From: Patescibacteria group bacterium
GTDB lineage: Bacteria > Patescibacteriota > Patescibacteriia > Patescibacteriales > JAHJJO01
DNA: 5,775 nt
Reading direction: 5' to 3'
Assembly: GCA_018822835.1 (NCBI GenBank)
Contig: JAHJJO010000006.1
Location: 1-5,775, forward strand
Positions 5,178 through 5,775 of the stretch are shown here, one piece after another (within the stretch, counting starts at the first letter, position 1; every line of letters starts with the position of its first letter). The translations under genes were made by a program, and so were the position numbers. The notes below the pieces were generated by a model that was given only the letters and a program-made list of their open reading frames with translations, searched no databases and was not told the origin of the DNA.

Positions 5178-5775
5178 ATGTCTGGACATTCTAAATGGTC
5201 AACAATTAAAAGGGCAAAGGCTGTCACTGATTCTAAAAAATCAGCTGTTTTTACTAAGTTGGCTAATTTAATTACTGTAGCGACTCGCGAAAAAGGAATT
5301 GATCCTGATATGAATTTTAGTTTGCGAATGGCTATTGATAAAGCAAAATCAGCTAATATGCCAAAAGATAATATTGAACGGGCAATTAAGCGCGGAGCAG
5401 GGGAGTTGGATGGCGCGCAAATTGAAGAGTTATTTTATGAAGGATTTGGTCCAGCAAAAGTACAATTTATTGTAAAATGTCTTACTGATAATAAAAATCG
5501 TACTGCGTCTAATATTCGCCATATTTTTACAAAACATGGCGGGGCTTTAGGATCTGTAATGTGGAATTTTAAACAAAAAAACATTATACAATTATCCCCG
5601 CAAAAGATGGCGGGACAGGCAATTTTCAATAATCAATTATCAATTACAAATTTAGAGATAGAATTAATTGACGCAGGAGCCGAAGATATTATTAAAGAAG
5701 ATAATAATATAATTGTTTATAGCAAAGTTGAAGATTTACAAAAATTAAAAACATTTTTAGAAAATAAAAATATAA
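5178..5775 (+). CDS. yebC: YebC/PmpR-family protein (3' end cut off)
   Basis: The N-terminus MSGHSKWSTIKRAKAVTDSKKSAVFTKL is the signature start of the YebC/PmpR family (also called TACO1). Members are described as DNA-binding transcription regulators, and some have been linked to ribosome function at proline-rich stretches. Other family blocks are NMPKDNIERAIKRG (60-73), YEGFGP (87-92), CLTDNKNRTASNIRHIFTKHGGALGSVMW (101-129) and ELIDAGAED (162-170). The visible 199 codons have no stop. The family is usually about 240-250 residues, so roughly 40-50 are missing at the window edge. Residues about 140-157 (SPQKMAGQAIFNNQLSIT) do not resemble the family and are encoded by a hairpin plus intergenic-type repeat. 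ATG 5178 is certain from the conserved start, but no Shine-Dalgarno sequence precedes it. Confidence 0.95.
   Translation, partial: MSGHSKWSTIKRAKAVTDSKKSAVFTKLANLITVATREKGIDPDMNFSLRMAIDKAKSANMPKDNIERAIKRGAGELDGAQIEELFYEGFGPAKVQFIVKCLTDNKNRTASNIRHIFTKHGGALGSVMWNFKQKNIIQLSPQKMAGQAIFNNQLSITNLEIELIDAGAEDIIKEDNNIIVYSKVEDLQKLKTFLENKNI
5597..5646. repeat. Repeat-derived segment inside yebC
   Basis: A small hairpin (CCCGC at 5597-5601, GCGGG at 5610-5614) is followed by AT-rich sequence at 5620-5646 of the same TCAAT type that fills the spacers. The 13-mer TCAATAATCAATT at 5626-5638 also occurs at 2793-2805 and 3370-3382. The frame stays open and the family sequence resumes at about LEIELIDAGAED. 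It falls between the strand around VMWNF and the last domain, where YebC proteins normally have a short loop. Confidence 0.65.

Noticed and set aside
5435..5629. Minus-strand 64-codon open frame
   Set aside because: It lies wholly inside yebC, whose protein is strongly conserved; it is a shadow frame.

Overview
The window is very AT-rich, has closely packed genes with no recognisable Shine-Dalgarno sequences, and has gene spacers made almost entirely of short repeats. Together with a PrgI / TraC-like / VirB4-like cassette and a YebC-family gene, this suggests a Candidatus Patescibacteria (CPR) genome, probably Parcubacteria-like. That placement comes from gene content and style, not from a marker gene. 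Stops are TAA, TAG and TGA and no in-frame TGA is seen inside the genes, so the standard bacterial code fits.

Layout: four genes lie on the minus strand and read from about 4786 down to 36, in transcription order: an unrecognised 422-residue protein (4786-3518), a PrgI-family two-helix membrane protein (3345-2887), a protein resembling the N-terminal part of VirB4, here called TraC-like (2769-2089), and a VirB4-like ATPase with Walker A and B motifs (1898-36). They look like one type IV secretion-related operon: a soluble unknown, a small membrane partner, a detached VirB4 N-domain and the motor. The operon may continue past the left edge. On the plus strand, diverging from it, is yebC (5178 to beyond the right edge), with a plausible sigma-70 promoter about 130 bases upstream.

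The most striking content is the repeats. Three elements (1906-1990, 3424-3481, 4919-4996) share a 12-bp closing stem (ACCCTGTTAAAT / ATTTAACAGGGT) around two smaller hairpins, so each can fold as a three-way junction. The inner hairpins differ between copies but stay self-complementary. The first and third copies are identical over 44 and 27 bases on either side of one swapped hairpin tip. They sit among a second family of TCAAT/ATTGA-rich inverted repeats, one of which appears both with and without the three-way element. Two genes also carry repeat-like DNA in frame: a 47-base GC-rich palindrome in the 422-residue gene, and a hairpin plus TCAAT-type repeat in yebC. This recalls Rickettsia palindromic elements, which also occur in frame inside proteins.

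No tRNA, rRNA, CRISPR array or transposase gene was seen.
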